Shown here: positions 1 through 6,056 of the stretch, piece after piece | Numbering within the stretch: position 1 is the stretch's first letter | How the letters are laid out: every line of letters begins with the position of its first letter | From: JBFJVZ01 sp041623895 | GTDB taxonomy: Bacteria > Planctomycetota > Planctomycetia > Pirellulales > Pirellulaceae | NCBI GenBank assembly: GCA_041623895.1 | Contig: JBFJVZ010000146.1 | Coordinates: 1 to 15,889, forward strand | Direction of reading: 5' to 3' | DNA: 15,889 nt | Position numbers and translations under genes: made by a program | Notes under the pieces: generated by a model | Told to the model about the DNA's origin: nothing | Seen by the model: the letters and a program-made list of their open reading frames with translations, nothing else | The model's database searches: none

Positions 1-2
1 CA

Positions 3-596
3 CAATTGATTTCCGAGCAACTGGAGTATCTTCAATTGGCATTGAAGTTTACCCCCGATAATCCTCACGTGTTAGAATCGGTAGCCGAGTTGGTTCGTGT
101 GGATCGTGAGAGCGGTGAAGCATACGAATTGCTGACCAATTCGCTGGCTGAGGGAACAGCAACGCCAATGGTCCATTTGATTCTCTCGATGGCCGCTCAC
201 GAGCGAGGCGAGTTTAAATTGGAATTGAATCATCTGGATTTTGCCTTGGCGGCCGATCCGAATCTCGTTGTTGCGATGAACAATTTGGCCTGGCGTCTTG
301 CCACAAGCGAGCCGCCACAGTTGGAACAGGCGCTGGCATTGATCGACAAAGCAGTGACGCAGGCACCTGAACAACCGGAGTTTCAGGGAACGCGCGGACG
401 TATCCATCAAATGCTGGGCCAGAACACAAAGGCAATCATTGATCTAGAGGCGGCTTTATCCAAGCTGAAGGATCGTCCGGACATTAACGACGCTCTGGCA
501 GTATTGTACCGCGACATCGGTGACGATCATCTCGCGGAAAAGCATCGGTGCCGCGCGACGCAGATTCGCGGACAGGCAGTGAACAGACGCCCCTAG
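3..596 (+). CDS. TPR-repeat protein, 3' part (5' end outside window)
   Basis: The reading frame is open to the left edge, so this is the C-terminal part (about 196 residues) of a longer protein; the TTG at 6 is only the first start-like codon in the window, not a convincing start. The sequence shows tetratricopeptide-type helical pairs: residues about 75-100 (ending NNLAWRLA), about 105-150 (EQALALIDKAV, then the repeat-like GRIHQMLGQNTKAIIDLEAAL split across two helices) and about 160-180 (ALAVLYRDIGDDHLAEKH). TPR arrays are protein-binding scaffolds; nothing in this fragment points to a catalytic domain or a partner. No membrane segment is present. The tail RGQAVNRRP ends at a TAG. The TPR fold is well supported; the protein's role cannot be told from this piece. 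Confidence 0.8.
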   Translation, partial: QLISEQLEYLQLALKFTPDNPHVLESVAELVRVDRESGEAYELLTNSLAEGTATPMVHLILSMAAHERGEFKLELNHLDFALAADPNLVVAMNNLAWRLATSEPPQLEQALALIDKAVTQAPEQPEFQGTRGRIHQMLGQNTKAIIDLEAALSKLKDRPDINDALAVLYRDIGDDHLAEKHRCRATQIRGQAVNRRP

Positions 597-638
597 CCTG
601 CCGCGGTCACGGCGACTGATGTGTCGGCTTTGGGCCCA

Positions 639-698
639 AGACGCCTGCCCAGAGACGTGATAGCGATACGCGGGCTGTTTGGTGCGTGGACGTGCCAT
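639..698 (-). pseudogene. Degenerate integrase (tyrosine recombinase) N-terminus beside tRNA-Val
   Basis: Reading leftwards from an ATG at 698, the first 19 codons give MARPRTKQPAYRYHVSGQA. From memory this matches the N-terminal signature of many planctomycete phage-type integrases (M-A/P-R-P-R, then PxYRxHxxSGQA). After that the frame gives residues with no resemblance to the expected YLGxxxSxES segment, and it runs into the end of the TPR gene. Only the first codons of the gene therefore seem to remain. A Shine-Dalgarno-like AAGGGG lies about 10 nt ahead of the ATG on the minus strand. The relic lies on the same strand as tRNA-Val and just past its 3' end, the usual place for the integrase of an element that inserted into a tRNA gene. 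The match is short, so identification is tentative. Confidence 0.42.
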
Positions 699-701
699 TG
701 A

Positions 702-800
702 GTGAAACCCCTTTCACGTTGGTTTCACGGTAGGTGACTACCGGGAAACGATCCGGAAAGCAGGTCGCACGGCACGCTGCCGGTTTCGCTAAGTAGCGAA
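702..800. repeat. Row of four short perfect hairpins between tRNA-Val and integrase relic
   Basis: Three perfect inverted repeats share the same 6-4-6 geometry: 702-717 (GTGAAA/TTTCAC, loop CCCC), 728-743 (CGGTAG/CTACCG, loop GTGA) and 785-800 (TTCGCT/AGCGAA, loop AAGT). A fourth at 770-782 is CGGCA/TGCCG with loop CGC. A further TTTCAC copy lies at 723-728. On the minus strand the loop of the first hairpin is GGGG, part of the Shine-Dalgarno-like sequence of the integrase relic. The hairpin at 785-800 lies about 22 nt past the 3' end of tRNA-Val and could help end its transcript, but no T-tract follows it. Function unknown; recombinase accessory sites or a small structured RNA are possibilities. 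Confidence 0.5.
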
Positions 801-821
801 TCGACCAAGACTTAAAACAAG

Positions 822-896
822 TGGGCGATACAGAACTCGAATCTGTGACCTCCACGATGTCAACGTGGCGCTCTAAACCAACTGAGCTAATCGCCC
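822..896 (-). tRNA. tRNA-Val (anticodon GAC)
   Basis: On the minus strand the sequence folds as a complete 75-nt cloverleaf. The acceptor stem is GGGCGAT/ATCGCCC, the D arm GCTC...GAGC, the anticodon stem CCACG/CGTGG with loop TTGACAT (anticodon GAC, read as valine GUC/GUU), the variable loop AGGTC, and the T arm ACAGA-TTCGAGT-TCTGT. The discriminator base is A, and CCA is not encoded (CTTG follows). Every stem is perfectly paired. The gene stands alone between the TPR gene and infC, convergent to both, and its 3' end faces the integrase relic, which suggests it served as an integration site. Confidence 0.96.
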
Positions 897-1481
897 GAAT
901 ACATTTTCCCTTCGGCAAACTCGCTGCCTGCCCTGAAGAACAGCCCGAGTAGCGAAGTTTTGGCTAGTCTGTGCCGGAGTTGACGGATCGTCAAGTCGTT
1001 AGGTTCACAGCACTGCAAATCGCTAACGCGAAATACACGAGTTCTCTTCGTAGCGGAAGTCGGAAGACGTTCGGCCTAGCCAAAGACTATGGAAATTCTC
1101 CTGAATTACGCTATCCAGGATTCGTTTGCGGTGGTGCCTGTGCGGGCGGAACTTGCCTCGGTCCCCGCGTCAGGACTAAAAATTGCTCTCTGAGGACGGG
1201 CTCTTTGGGGCCCCAGGCCGCCAACACAGGCAAAACTGGTGTTTTCGGCACTTTCAGTGTTGACGGTACCAGCCTACCACCTGGATACTTTGTCCACCGG
1301 GGTTGTTGCCAGTTGACACTCGCCGCTCTGAATCGCAAGCGAGAGTTTCTCGTTCGCGGTCACGAACAGAGTTTGCTGAAACGTATGGCTGGCGAACATC
1401 TCTTTTTGGTGGAGGTCACTTTGGCATTCATCACCCATTCCTTATTTGCGCTGGACTGCCCTCCGGCCGGAGACAACGTTA
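897..1481. other. Long gene-free stretch upstream of infC
   Basis: About 585 bases with no convincing coding region. Frames open through part of it (for example + strand 971-1504 and minus 1111-1338) have low-complexity, Pro/Gly/Cys-rich or Arg-rich translations and no start signal. It must hold the promoter and leader of infC. A TTGACA lies at 1313-1318 but no good -10 box sits at the usual spacing. Local structure includes the palindrome TGGGGCCCCA at 1206-1215 and a short hairpin CGAGA/TCTCG near 1340-1353. I recognise no conserved RNA here. Confidence 0.4.
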
Positions 1482-2018
1482 TTGGTGGCATTGGCACGCA
1501 GTAGAAACGCTCAACAGGAAAATCGCGACTCCGTTCGTATTAACAACAACATTCGCATCACCCCCGTTCGTGTCGTCAGCGAAGCTGGCGAACAGCTTGG
1601 GGTTATCCCGACCGAAGAGGCGTTGGAGCGCGCCCAAGATGCTGGTCTGGATCTTGTCGAAGTGGCCCCCAACGAGCGGCCTCCCGTCTGCCGAATCATG
1701 GATTACGGCAAGTACAAATACGACAAGAACAAGAAGACCAACAAAGGTCATTCCCACACCAAGACCAAAGAAATCCGACTGCGGCCAAAAACCGGCCAAG
1801 AGGATATTCGCACCAAGATCCGGCAGGCTGAAAAGTTCTTGCAACACAAAGACAAGGTCCAAGTCAGCGTGTTGTTTCGTGGCCGCGAGATGGCTCACAT
1901 CGAAGAAGGACGCAAAGTCATGGCCTCGGTGATCGAAGTTCTCAGCGAGCACGGCAAGGTCGAAACCGAGCCGCAGCAACATGGCCGCCGGCTGATCTGC
2001 ATGATCTCACCCAAGTAG
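1482..2018 (+). CDS. infC: Translation initiation factor IF-3
   Basis: IF-3 binds the 30S subunit, keeps it apart from 50S and checks start-codon and initiator-tRNA choice. With the TTG start at 1482 the protein has 178 residues, the usual length. The N domain (about 18-85) contains SVRINNNIRI, the GEQLGVI strand, EALERAQDAGLDLVEVAP and the hallmark PPVCRIMDYGKYKY. A lysine-rich linker (about 82-95) follows, then the C domain with KEIRLRPKTGQEDIRTKIRQ, VQVSVLFRGREMAH and a C-terminal QHGRRLICMISPK. TTG 1482 is preferred because GGAG at 1469-1472 lies 9 nt ahead; TTG 1491 is the alternative, and no ATG exists near the domain start. IF-3 genes often use rare start codons as part of autoregulation. 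rpmI and rplT do not follow, unlike most bacteria; a stem-loop lies just past the stop. Confidence 0.95.
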   Translation: MVALARSRNAQQENRDSVRINNNIRITPVRVVSEAGEQLGVIPTEEALERAQDAGLDLVEVAPNERPPVCRIMDYGKYKYDKNKKTNKGHSHTKTKEIRLRPKTGQEDIRTKIRQAEKFLQHKDKVQVSVLFRGREMAHIEEGRKVMASVIEVLSEHGKVETEPQQHGRRLICMISPK

Positions 2019-2036
2019 CGGGAAGGTTAGTTGGCA

Positions 2037-2089
2037 GTCGTCAGTCGGCAGCAAGACGAAACGATCTTTGCTTTATCTTGTCTGACGAC
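2037..2089. terminator. Stem-loop just after infC
   Basis: GTCGTCAG at 2037-2044 pairs perfectly with CTGACGAC at 2082-2089, and inside it CAAGA (2052-2056) pairs with TCTTG (2076-2080). The structure starts 18 nt after the infC stop and is placed like a transcription terminator, but no T-run follows. The arms also belong to the CAGT-type repeat seen again at 2274-2308, so it may instead be part of a dispersed repeat. Confidence 0.35.
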
Positions 2090-2127
2090 CGGCTACTGAT
2101 AATGGTCCATCCCTGTTTTTGGCAACT

Positions 2128-2228
2128 ACTTCGGACTTCGGCATTCCTTGTTCGATGTTGGGTGTTCTTCTATCACCGCAATGGAGACCACAGAACATCC
2201 AACAAGGAATGTCGAAGCAGAAAGTCGG
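2128..2228. repeat. Large imperfect inverted repeat (CATTCCTTGTT family)
   Basis: The left arm (2128-2167) contains GCATTCCTTGTT followed by a GATGTT..GTGTTC tail; the right arm (2193-2228) contains GAACATCC AACAAGGAATG TCGAAG. The arms pair around CATTCCTTGTT/AACAAGGAATG, with a 5-base insertion in the left arm and a loop of about 25 nt. Sequences of this type (ATTCCTTGTTCGA..) recur in planctomycete intergenic regions in my recollection, so this is probably a dispersed palindromic repeat and not a gene-specific signal. It fills most of the gap between infC and the Nif3-like gene. Confidence 0.55.
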
Positions 2229-2273
2229 AAACCGTTCTTTGCCACGAACGAATCACGCCAAACCGTGATGGCT

Positions 2274-2308
2274 GGGTACTGTCTACTGCCTCCTGAAAAC
2301 TGACGACT
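2274..2308. repeat. CAGT-type low-complexity repeat
   Basis: Read on the minus strand this stretch is built of CAGT/CAG units: AGTCGTCAG, TTTTCAGGAGGCAGT, AGACAGTACCC. AGTCGTCAG is the same 9-mer found at 2036-2044, and its complement CTGACGAC recurs at 2082-2089. Such CAGT-rich patches are scattered between genes in Pirellulales-like genomes as I recall. It ends only about 7 bases before the start of the next gene, so that gene's translation signals overlap repeat sequence. Confidence 0.4.
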
Positions 2309-2315
2309 CGCTATT

Positions 2316-3110
2316 GTGATTTCTCTGGACAGTATCTGCCAACACCTGGCGGTGATCGCGCCGCTGGAACTCGCCGAGTCGTGGGATAACGTCGGTCTGC
2401 TTGTCGGCGACCGCAAGTTGTCCGCCCGGCGTGTGATGACTTGCCTGACGATCTCGCCCCCGGTTGTCGACGAAGCGGTTAACGCAGAAGTCGACTTGAT
2501 CGTTACCCATCATCCCCTGCCGTTTCATCCGCTGCAGCGAATCACCGCCGACACGACGTCCGGTCAGATGCTGTTGCGGTTGATCAGTGCTGGCGTCGCC
2601 ATCTACAGCGCGCACACGGCCTTCGATTCGGCTGCCGCAGGGATCAACCAAATGTTGGCCGATTCACTGTCGCTGCAACAATGCGATTCGCTGGTCTTGC
2701 CGGAAGATGACTCAAGACTCGGAGCGGGCCGCGTCGGCCTGTTGCCCGAAACAACCAGCCTGAAAAAACTGATCGCGGACGTTGCCGGCACGGTTGGCGC
2801 CTCCGCGCCGCGGCGAGTTGGCCGGGCCGATTTAAGAGTGTCCAAAGTTGGCTTTGCTTGTGGCAGCGGGGGCAGCTTTTTGAGTGCCGCGCGAAAAGTC
2901 GGATGTGACGCCCTGATTACCGGCGAAGCAACCTTTCACACCTGCTTGGAAGCGGAATCGACCGGCATCGGCCTCGGCCTGCTGGGTCACTATGGGAGCG
3001 AGCGTTTCGCCATGGAGCGGCTTGCCGAGCGTTTGTCCGCAGACTTTGGCGAATTGACCATCTGGCCCAGTAAGTCCGAACGCGACCCCATCGAGCGAGT
3101 GGATGCTTAG
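2316..3110 (+). CDS. Nif3-like dinuclear metal centre protein (YbgI/YqfO family)
   Basis: The family is a cytosolic hexameric toroid carrying two metal ions. It is often annotated as GTP cyclohydrolase I type 2, but its physiological substrate is unsettled. The 264-residue product has the full set of family motifs: ESWDNVGLLVGD (21-32), THHPLPF (64-70, metal ligands H65/H66), YSAHTAFD (97-104, H100 and D104), GSGGSFLSAARKVGCDALITGEATFH (split: GSGG at 183-186, TGEATFH at 202-208) and a C-terminal GHYGSERFAMERL (224-236, H225 and E229). Length and ligands are intact, so an active metal site is likely. The start is GTG at 2316; no clear Shine-Dalgarno precedes it, since repeat sequence lies directly upstream, so the start is less certain than the product. 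The gene stands alone with a hairpin after the stop. Confidence 0.92.
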   Translation: MISLDSICQHLAVIAPLELAESWDNVGLLVGDRKLSARRVMTCLTISPPVVDEAVNAEVDLIVTHHPLPFHPLQRITADTTSGQMLLRLISAGVAIYSAHTAFDSAAAGINQMLADSLSLQQCDSLVLPEDDSRLGAGRVGLLPETTSLKKLIADVAGTVGASAPRRVGRADLRVSKVGFACGSGGSFLSAARKVGCDALITGEATFHTCLEAESTGIGLGLLGHYGSERFAMERLAERLSADFGELTIWPSKSERDPIERVDA

Positions 3111-3124
3111 AATCCGCATCTTTT

Positions 3125-3153
3125 CGTCTCAAAGGCCATCACATCTTGAGACG
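3125..3153. terminator. Hairpin after the Nif3-like gene
   Basis: CGTCTCAA (3125-3132) and TTGAGACG (3146-3153) form a perfect 8-bp stem with a 13-nt loop, beginning 15 nt past the stop codon. TTTT precedes the stem and there is no T-run after it on the + strand, so on the minus strand it would resemble a hairpin followed by an A-rich-complement T-run better. Likely a terminator, possibly bidirectional or acting from the opposite strand. Confidence 0.4.
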
Positions 3154-3181
3154 ATTGCCCAGTGATCGATTGCCCAGTGAT
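3152..3181. repeat. Perfect 15-bp tandem duplication
   Basis: CGATTGCCCAGTGAT occurs twice in direct succession, at 3152-3166 and 3167-3181, with no mismatch. It lies in the gap between the Nif3-like gene and the glycosyltransferase, and its first bases overlap the right arm of the preceding hairpin. It could be a recent replication-slippage event or paired binding sites upstream of the glycosyltransferase. Confidence 0.85.
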
Positions 3182-3398
3182 ATTGCCGTGCAACTATGGT
3201 ATCAGAGTCATTTGCTGATCAGGAATACGACCCCGTTCCCGAAATACCCTAAAATGAAGGGTGCTGGAACAGCAGTTGCACCACTGCGAGATTTTCCTGG
3301 TGGATGCCTCTTTTGGCAGGGCATCGTCCATTGTTGGAAGCCGCAGACGTGCGTGTGGCTTGTGATTTGCTTTCCGACTTCCCCGAGGTGTCACCGAG

Positions 3399-4157
3399 AT
3401 GGCGATGCGTGAAAAATGGCTCGCGGCTCTGCCCGTCTACAACGAAGTCAATTACGTTGACCAGATCTTGGACGAAGTGTCCTGTTACGCCAGGCATGTC
3501 TTGGTCGTCGATGATGGGTCCAGTGATGGGACCTCAAATGTGTTGGCTCGCCGGCATGACATCCATCTGCTGCGACACGCAGAAAACCGCGGTTACGGCG
3601 CGGCACTGCAATCCGCATTTCAATTCGCCATCGACGAAGGCTTTGACGGTGTCGTCACCCTCGATTGCGACGGCCAACATCAGCCAAAGCGAATTCCACG
3701 GTTCATCGAAGCAGCAGCCGGCGCGGATATCGTCTCGGGAAGCCGGTATTTAAAACAGTATGAAGGTGATGATGCCCCGCCGCCGGAACGATTGTTCATC
3801 AATCGTCGCATCACGCGCGAGTTGAACCGGCGGTTGGGATTGGAGTTGACCGACGCTTTTTGTGGATTCAAAGCCTACCGCTGCGAGGCTCTCCAGCGGC
3901 TGCGAATTACCGACAACGGCTACGCGATGCCGCTGCAACTGTGGGTCGAAGCGGCCGCGGCGGGATTGCGAATCATGGAAATCCCCGTGCCGCTGATCTA
4001 CCTGGACTTGGAAAGATCATTTGGTGGTTCGCTGGATCATGCCGAAACACGTCTGCGTTATTACAATCGAGTGATCGACGACGCACTCGATGCCGTCTGC
4101 CGGGCTGACCGACTGATCGCCAAACCGGAAATGGTTTGCCGTCAAAGCATCGGCTGA
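3399..4157 (+). CDS. Family 2 glycosyltransferase (DPM1/polyprenyl-phosphate mannosyltransferase-like)
   Basis: A GT-A fold glycosyltransferase that transfers a sugar from a nucleotide-sugar donor, in the family typically to a polyprenyl phosphate or another acceptor at the membrane. Of 252 residues, 8-45 hold the nucleotide-binding start (AALPVYNE, then VVDDGSSDGT at 36-45), HAENRGYGAAL lies at 60-70, the metal-binding D-x-D is DCDGQH at 89-94, SGSRY is at 113-117, and TDAFCGFKAY (151-160) is the conserved acceptor-side region. QLWVEAAAAGLRIMEIPVPL follows at 180-199. There are no membrane helices, so it lacks the GtrA-type C-terminal domain of some relatives. ATG 3399 is chosen because GAGG lies 10 nt ahead; ATG 3405 is also possible. 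The next gene begins 117 nt later in the same frame. The natural acceptor cannot be deduced. Confidence 0.92.
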   Translation: MAMREKWLAALPVYNEVNYVDQILDEVSCYARHVLVVDDGSSDGTSNVLARRHDIHLLRHAENRGYGAALQSAFQFAIDEGFDGVVTLDCDGQHQPKRIPRFIEAAAGADIVSGSRYLKQYEGDDAPPPERLFINRRITRELNRRLGLELTDAFCGFKAYRCEALQRLRITDNGYAMPLQLWVEAAAAGLRIMEIPVPLIYLDLERSFGGSLDHAETRLRYYNRVIDDALDAVCRADRLIAKPEMVCRQSIG

Positions 4158-4274
4158 AGTCAACGCTGCGACCGTTGCCCATCGACGATAGCGTTCGGAA
4201 GCACTCCGAATCAAAGAAAAACCCGAGTCCGCCGCCTTCTGCCAAGCCAGGTTCCAAGTACCTCTCGAAGCGAA

Positions 4275-5888
4275 TTGAATTCAGACCAGCAAGCTAACGA
4301 CCCGCCGGTACGTCGCGACGAGCACCAGTTTCGCGAATACCGTGCGCCGCGAGGTAACGGGGCAACCTTTCTCGAGCCATCGATTGCTGGTGCGCCGCAG
4401 TTGCTCCGTGACAATCAGCAGATTTTGGTCGGACACGACGCGTTTTGGCAATCGCTTCGACACCGCGGTCGTCGCCAATTGGTTGCGGATGCAAAACGGT
4501 ATACCTCGGCCTACCGCGACATTGATTGGACGCCCGATGGTGACGAAGCGCCGATCATCATGGCGGGACATCAACCGGCGATCTTTCACCCGGGCGTCTG
4601 GTTCAAGAATTTTGCCCTCAGTCATTTGGGCGAATCCAGCGGCGCGCTCGCCATCAACTTGGTGGTCGATAACGATGTCGCTTCGGGCAGTTCCATTCGA
4701 GTTCCCACGATTGATCCCGCAACCGGCGCGGCGGTTTATCGTTTCGTCGCCTACGACAAGGCTGGCGGCGGCGTCCCCTACGAACAGTCCACCATCACCG
4801 ATCGCGAGCAATTTCAGCGATTTGATCAAGAGGTCATCAAAGCGGTTGCCCCGCTGGTCTCCAATCCCTGTGTTGACAGATTGTGGCACCACGCCCGGGG
4901 GGCCATCGATCGTTGTGGTGTCGCCGGATGTGCTTTGGCCCAAGCACGTCACGCCTTGGAAGCTGAAATCGGCCTCAGAACACTCGAAGTCCCCTTGGCT
5001 GTCGTTTGCCGCGGCGATGCGTTTTCCGAATTTGTGTTATCGATTCTGATCGGGTTGCGTCGGTTTCACCAATGCTACAACGAGTCGACCGATCTTTACC
5101 GCAAAGCGCACGGGATTCGCAGTCGCGCCCATCCCGTGCCCAATCTTGCTGAGCAAGACGGCTGGTTGGAAGCTCCCCTCTGGATCTACGGCAACGCGGC
5201 CCCGGAACGTCGTACCGCGTGGGTCAAGTTGGCGAGCGATCATCTTGTCTTGGGGGATCGCAACGGGCGTGAAATTCGTATCGATACGGCCGACATGACT
5301 GCCGCAGCACAGCAGCTTTGCGATGGACTGGGTCCTGAATTCAAGCTCCGCCCGCGAGCTTTATTGACGACCATGTACGCGCGAACGGTGCTCAGCGATC
5401 TTTTTCTGCACGGCATCGGTGGTGCCAAATACGATCAACTTGGCGACTTGATCACCTCATCGTTCTTTGGCATCACGCCACCAACATACATGGTTGTTTC
5501 TGCAACGATTCAATTGCCGGGTGAGCAGTCAACCGATCAGGGCGAACAAGTCCGCTCTCTCAAGCGTGCCCTTCGCGACACCTTGTATCAACCCGAGCGA
5601 TTTGCGGATCAATTAACTTCTCAGCGCGAGATCATCGATCGCAAACGTCGGTTGCTCACCGCGATTCCACCAAAAGGCCAGCGGGGAGATTGGCATCGTC
5701 AGATTGCCGAGATCAATCAGCAGCTTTCGGCCGGGCTGGAATCGGTTCGAGCCGATCTGCGTCAGCAGTTAGCGCGTACGCAAAGACAAGTTGGCTCGCA
5801 AAAGATCTTGCAAAGCCGCGAACATCCATTTTGCATCTTCCCGCTCGAGTATCTGCACGAGACATTCAACAGCATGGTGCGCCCGTAG
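4275..5888 (+). CDS. Divergent BshC-like protein (bacillithiol cysteine-adding enzyme family)
   Basis: BshC is thought to add cysteine to GlcN-malate in the last step of bacillithiol synthesis. The 537-residue product matches its length (about 530-550) and motif order, with altered residues. IIMAGHQPAIFHPGVWFKN (94-112) stands where BshC has a GQQAGLxTGPLYTIYK segment. LVVDNDVASG (129-138) stands where BshC has the WIAxEDHD strand. A later stretch (about 355-395: LRPRALLTTMYARTVLSDLF, then GIGGAKYDQLGD) resembles the BshC LRPxxQDxLLPT..YVGGPxExAY region. Residues about 460-515 are rich in Lys/Arg/Gln and probably form the BshC-type coiled coil. The start is TTG 4275: no ATG, GTG or TTG occurs between the previous gene's stop and this codon. 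No signal peptide. The family assignment is from motif memory, not a search, and planctomycete homologues are usually called hypothetical. Confidence 0.5.
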   Translation: MNSDQQANDPPVRRDEHQFREYRAPRGNGATFLEPSIAGAPQLLRDNQQILVGHDAFWQSLRHRGRRQLVADAKRYTSAYRDIDWTPDGDEAPIIMAGHQPAIFHPGVWFKNFALSHLGESSGALAINLVVDNDVASGSSIRVPTIDPATGAAVYRFVAYDKAGGGVPYEQSTITDREQFQRFDQEVIKAVAPLVSNPCVDRLWHHARGAIDRCGVAGCALAQARHALEAEIGLRTLEVPLAVVCRGDAFSEFVLSILIGLRRFHQCYNESTDLYRKAHGIRSRAHPVPNLAEQDGWLEAPLWIYGNAAPERRTAWVKLASDHLVLGDRNGREIRIDTADMTAAAQQLCDGLGPEFKLRPRALLTTMYARTVLSDLFLHGIGGAKYDQLGDLITSSFFGITPPTYMVVSATIQLPGEQSTDQGEQVRSLKRALRDTLYQPERFADQLTSQREIIDRKRRLLTAIPPKGQRGDWHRQIAEINQQLSAGLESVRADLRQQLARTQRQVGSQKILQSREHPFCIFPLEYLHETFNSMVRP

Positions 5889-5908
5889 GCACGGCATCCT
5901 GCCGTGCC
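5888..5908. terminator. 9-bp hairpin overlapping the stop of the BshC-like gene
   Basis: GGCACGGCA (5888-5896) and TGCCGTGCC (5900-5908) form a perfect 9-bp stem with a TCC loop; its first base is the last base of the TAG stop. GC-rich and placed directly at the gene end, it looks like a terminator, but no T-run follows immediately. The same design (long perfect stem, TCC loop) recurs at 7007-7025 after the EVE gene. Confidence 0.55.
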
Positions 5909-5966
5909 CTGAATGATATTCTTGCCACAGGATTCTTCTGTCCGCTCTCCCCTGCCGCGTCCATCG

Positions 5967-6056
5967 TCATCGGCAGCCGACCAAGATTTGGCCGATCAGC
6001 AGCCAAACCAGCGTGAAGGCAAAACCGAGGGTAGCATGCAGTGCTTCCACAGACAT
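5967..6056 (-). CDS. Possible 29-residue single-helix membrane peptide
   Basis: On the minus strand an ATG at 6056 opens a 29-codon frame to TGA at 5967. The product starts MSVEALHATL, continues with an uncharged hydrophobic stretch (residues 10-28, including FAFTLVWLLIGQILVGC) and ends with Arg. This is one transmembrane helix with a short acidic N-terminus and a positively charged end. GAGG lies 6 nt upstream of the ATG, ideal Shine-Dalgarno spacing. An in-frame ATG 4 codons earlier (6068) is less well placed because the GAGG falls inside it. I recognise no family. It sits in a 610-base gap that otherwise lacks genes, opposite in strand to its neighbours. Short hydrophobic frames can arise by chance, so support is moderate. 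Confidence 0.4.
   Translation of the reverse strand: MSVEALHATLGFAFTLVWLLIGQILVGCR

Noticed and set aside
607..918. Minus-strand frame of 103 residues beginning MPKGKCIRAISSVGLERHVD
   Set aside because: It is translated through tRNA-Val; SSVGLERHVD-type peptides are a classic false annotation from tRNA genes.
971..1504. Plus-strand 177-codon frame ahead of infC
   Set aside because: Composition is non-protein-like, there is no ribosome site, and it overlaps the infC start in another frame.
4281..4952. 223-codon minus-strand frame opposite the BshC-like gene
   Set aside because: No recognisable domain or start signal; explained by codon bias of the + strand gene.
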